Shown in pieces: positions 5,102-5,534 of a DNA stretch of 5,534 nucleotides; position 1 is the first letter of the stretch, and each line of letters starts with the position of its first letter. The position numbers and the translations under genes are program-made. The notes beneath the pieces are model-generated. The model saw only the letters and a list, made by a program, of their open reading frames with translations, was not told the origin of the DNA and ran no database searches. The stretch is from JAPHTQ01 sp050287105. Lineage in GTDB: Bacteria > Pseudomonadota > Gammaproteobacteria > Thiohalomonadales > Thiohalomonadaceae. The stretch lies in NCBI GenBank assembly GCA_050287105.1, contig JBNKBG010000104.1, positions 1 to 5,534 of the forward strand, in the 5' to 3' direction.

Positions 5102-5534
5102 CCACCTGCTCCAGATCGCGACGCAGCACCGCCAGCAGTTGCTGCATGTCTTCCGGTAGTTCGGCACTCCACTCCATATACTCACCGCTCTGGGGATGAA
5201 TCAGCCCCAGCCGTGAGGCGTGCAGTGCCTGGCGATGGAAATGACGCAGCATCTGCTCCAGCTCAGGGGTACAACCGGAGGGGATGCGCAGACGCCCGCC
5301 GTAGACCGGATCACCCACCAATGGGTTGTGGCGATGGGCCATGTGCACCCGAATCTGGTGGGTACGTCCGGTCTCCAGTTGTACCTTGATGTGGGTATGG
5401 GCGCGGAAGCGCTCCGCCAGCCGATAGTGGGTCACCGCCGGTTTGCCATTACGTACCACCGCCATGCGCTTGCGATCCACCGGGTGGCGGCCGATGGGCT
5501 CGTTGACGGTGCCGCCGCCGGTGAGGACACCGTT
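5094..5534 (-). CDS. rluD: RluD-type 23S rRNA pseudouridine synthase (3' part)
   Basis: RluD converts uridines 1911, 1915 and 1917 in helix 69 of 23S rRNA to pseudouridine, which supports ribosome assembly and termination. The window holds the last 146 residues; the frame is open to the right edge and the start lies outside. Visible marks are TGGGTVNEPIGRHP at the beginning, KPAVTHYRL, the conserved ETGRTHQIRVHMAH (about 54-67), PLVGDPVYGGR (about 71-81) and RQALHA (about 101-106). These match the C-terminal half of the RluA/RluC/RluD family, and the first stretch is especially RluD-like. The catalytic aspartate of the RLD motif would lie in the missing part. The stop overlaps the pgeF start, and pgeF as the next gene supports RluD over RluA or RluC. 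Confidence 0.93.
   Translation of the reverse strand, partial: NGVLTGGGTVNEPIGRHPVDRKRMAVVRNGKPAVTHYRLAERFRAHTHIKVQLETGRTHQIRVHMAHRHNPLVGDPVYGGRLRIPSGCTPELEQMLRHFHRQALHASRLGLIHPQSGEYMEWSAELPEDMQQLLAVLRRDLEQVGD
5109..5112 (-). promoter_or_regulatory. Ribosome-binding site of pgeF inside rluD
   Basis: GGAG lies seven bases before the GTG at 5101, within the last codons of rluD. It supports this GTG as the pgeF start and suggests translation coupled to the end of rluD. Confidence 0.65.

Overview
The window looks like chromosomal DNA from a gammaproteobacterium. The evidence is the close likeness of its proteins to QseB/QseC, RluD and PgeF (YfiH), the rluD-pgeF gene order, and a GC-rich background (one line of 60 bases inside pgeF counts 40 G+C). 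The genus cannot be fixed from this stretch.

Left part, plus strand (1-1871): the end of an OmpR-class response regulator gene of the QseB type, followed with an ATGA overlap by a complete QseC-type sensor histidine kinase. A hairpin followed by a T-rich stretch (1883-1910) probably ends this two-component operon. It also separates the operon from the convergent minus-strand genes.

Right part, minus strand (5534 down to 1909): in transcription order, the 3' part of rluD (23S rRNA pseudouridine synthase), pgeF/yfiH (8-base overlap with rluD), a small membrane-anchored protein of unknown function, a GcvR-like double-ACT protein, peptide deformylase (def) and a PlsC-like acyltransferase. The last three are packed 8-9 bases apart and look like one operon for housekeeping functions: amino-acid-linked regulation, N-terminal protein maturation and phospholipid acylation.

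The unusual part is 3678-4364. It holds a lower-GC gene (about 43% over four lines counted) bracketed by two inverted copies of a 30-base CACCGCAAAG-type repeat, 27 of 30 bases identical. A second, shorter inverted pair (GAACTGTTAAC / GAACTGCTTAAC) lies just inside. The outer copies abut the end of pgeF and the leader of the gcvR-like gene. The block reads as a small cargo cassette without a transposase, inserted into an otherwise compact housekeeping cluster. It is the best candidate here for something undescribed. No stretch over 300 bases lacks a gene, and I see no RNA gene, CRISPR array or recognisable transposase.
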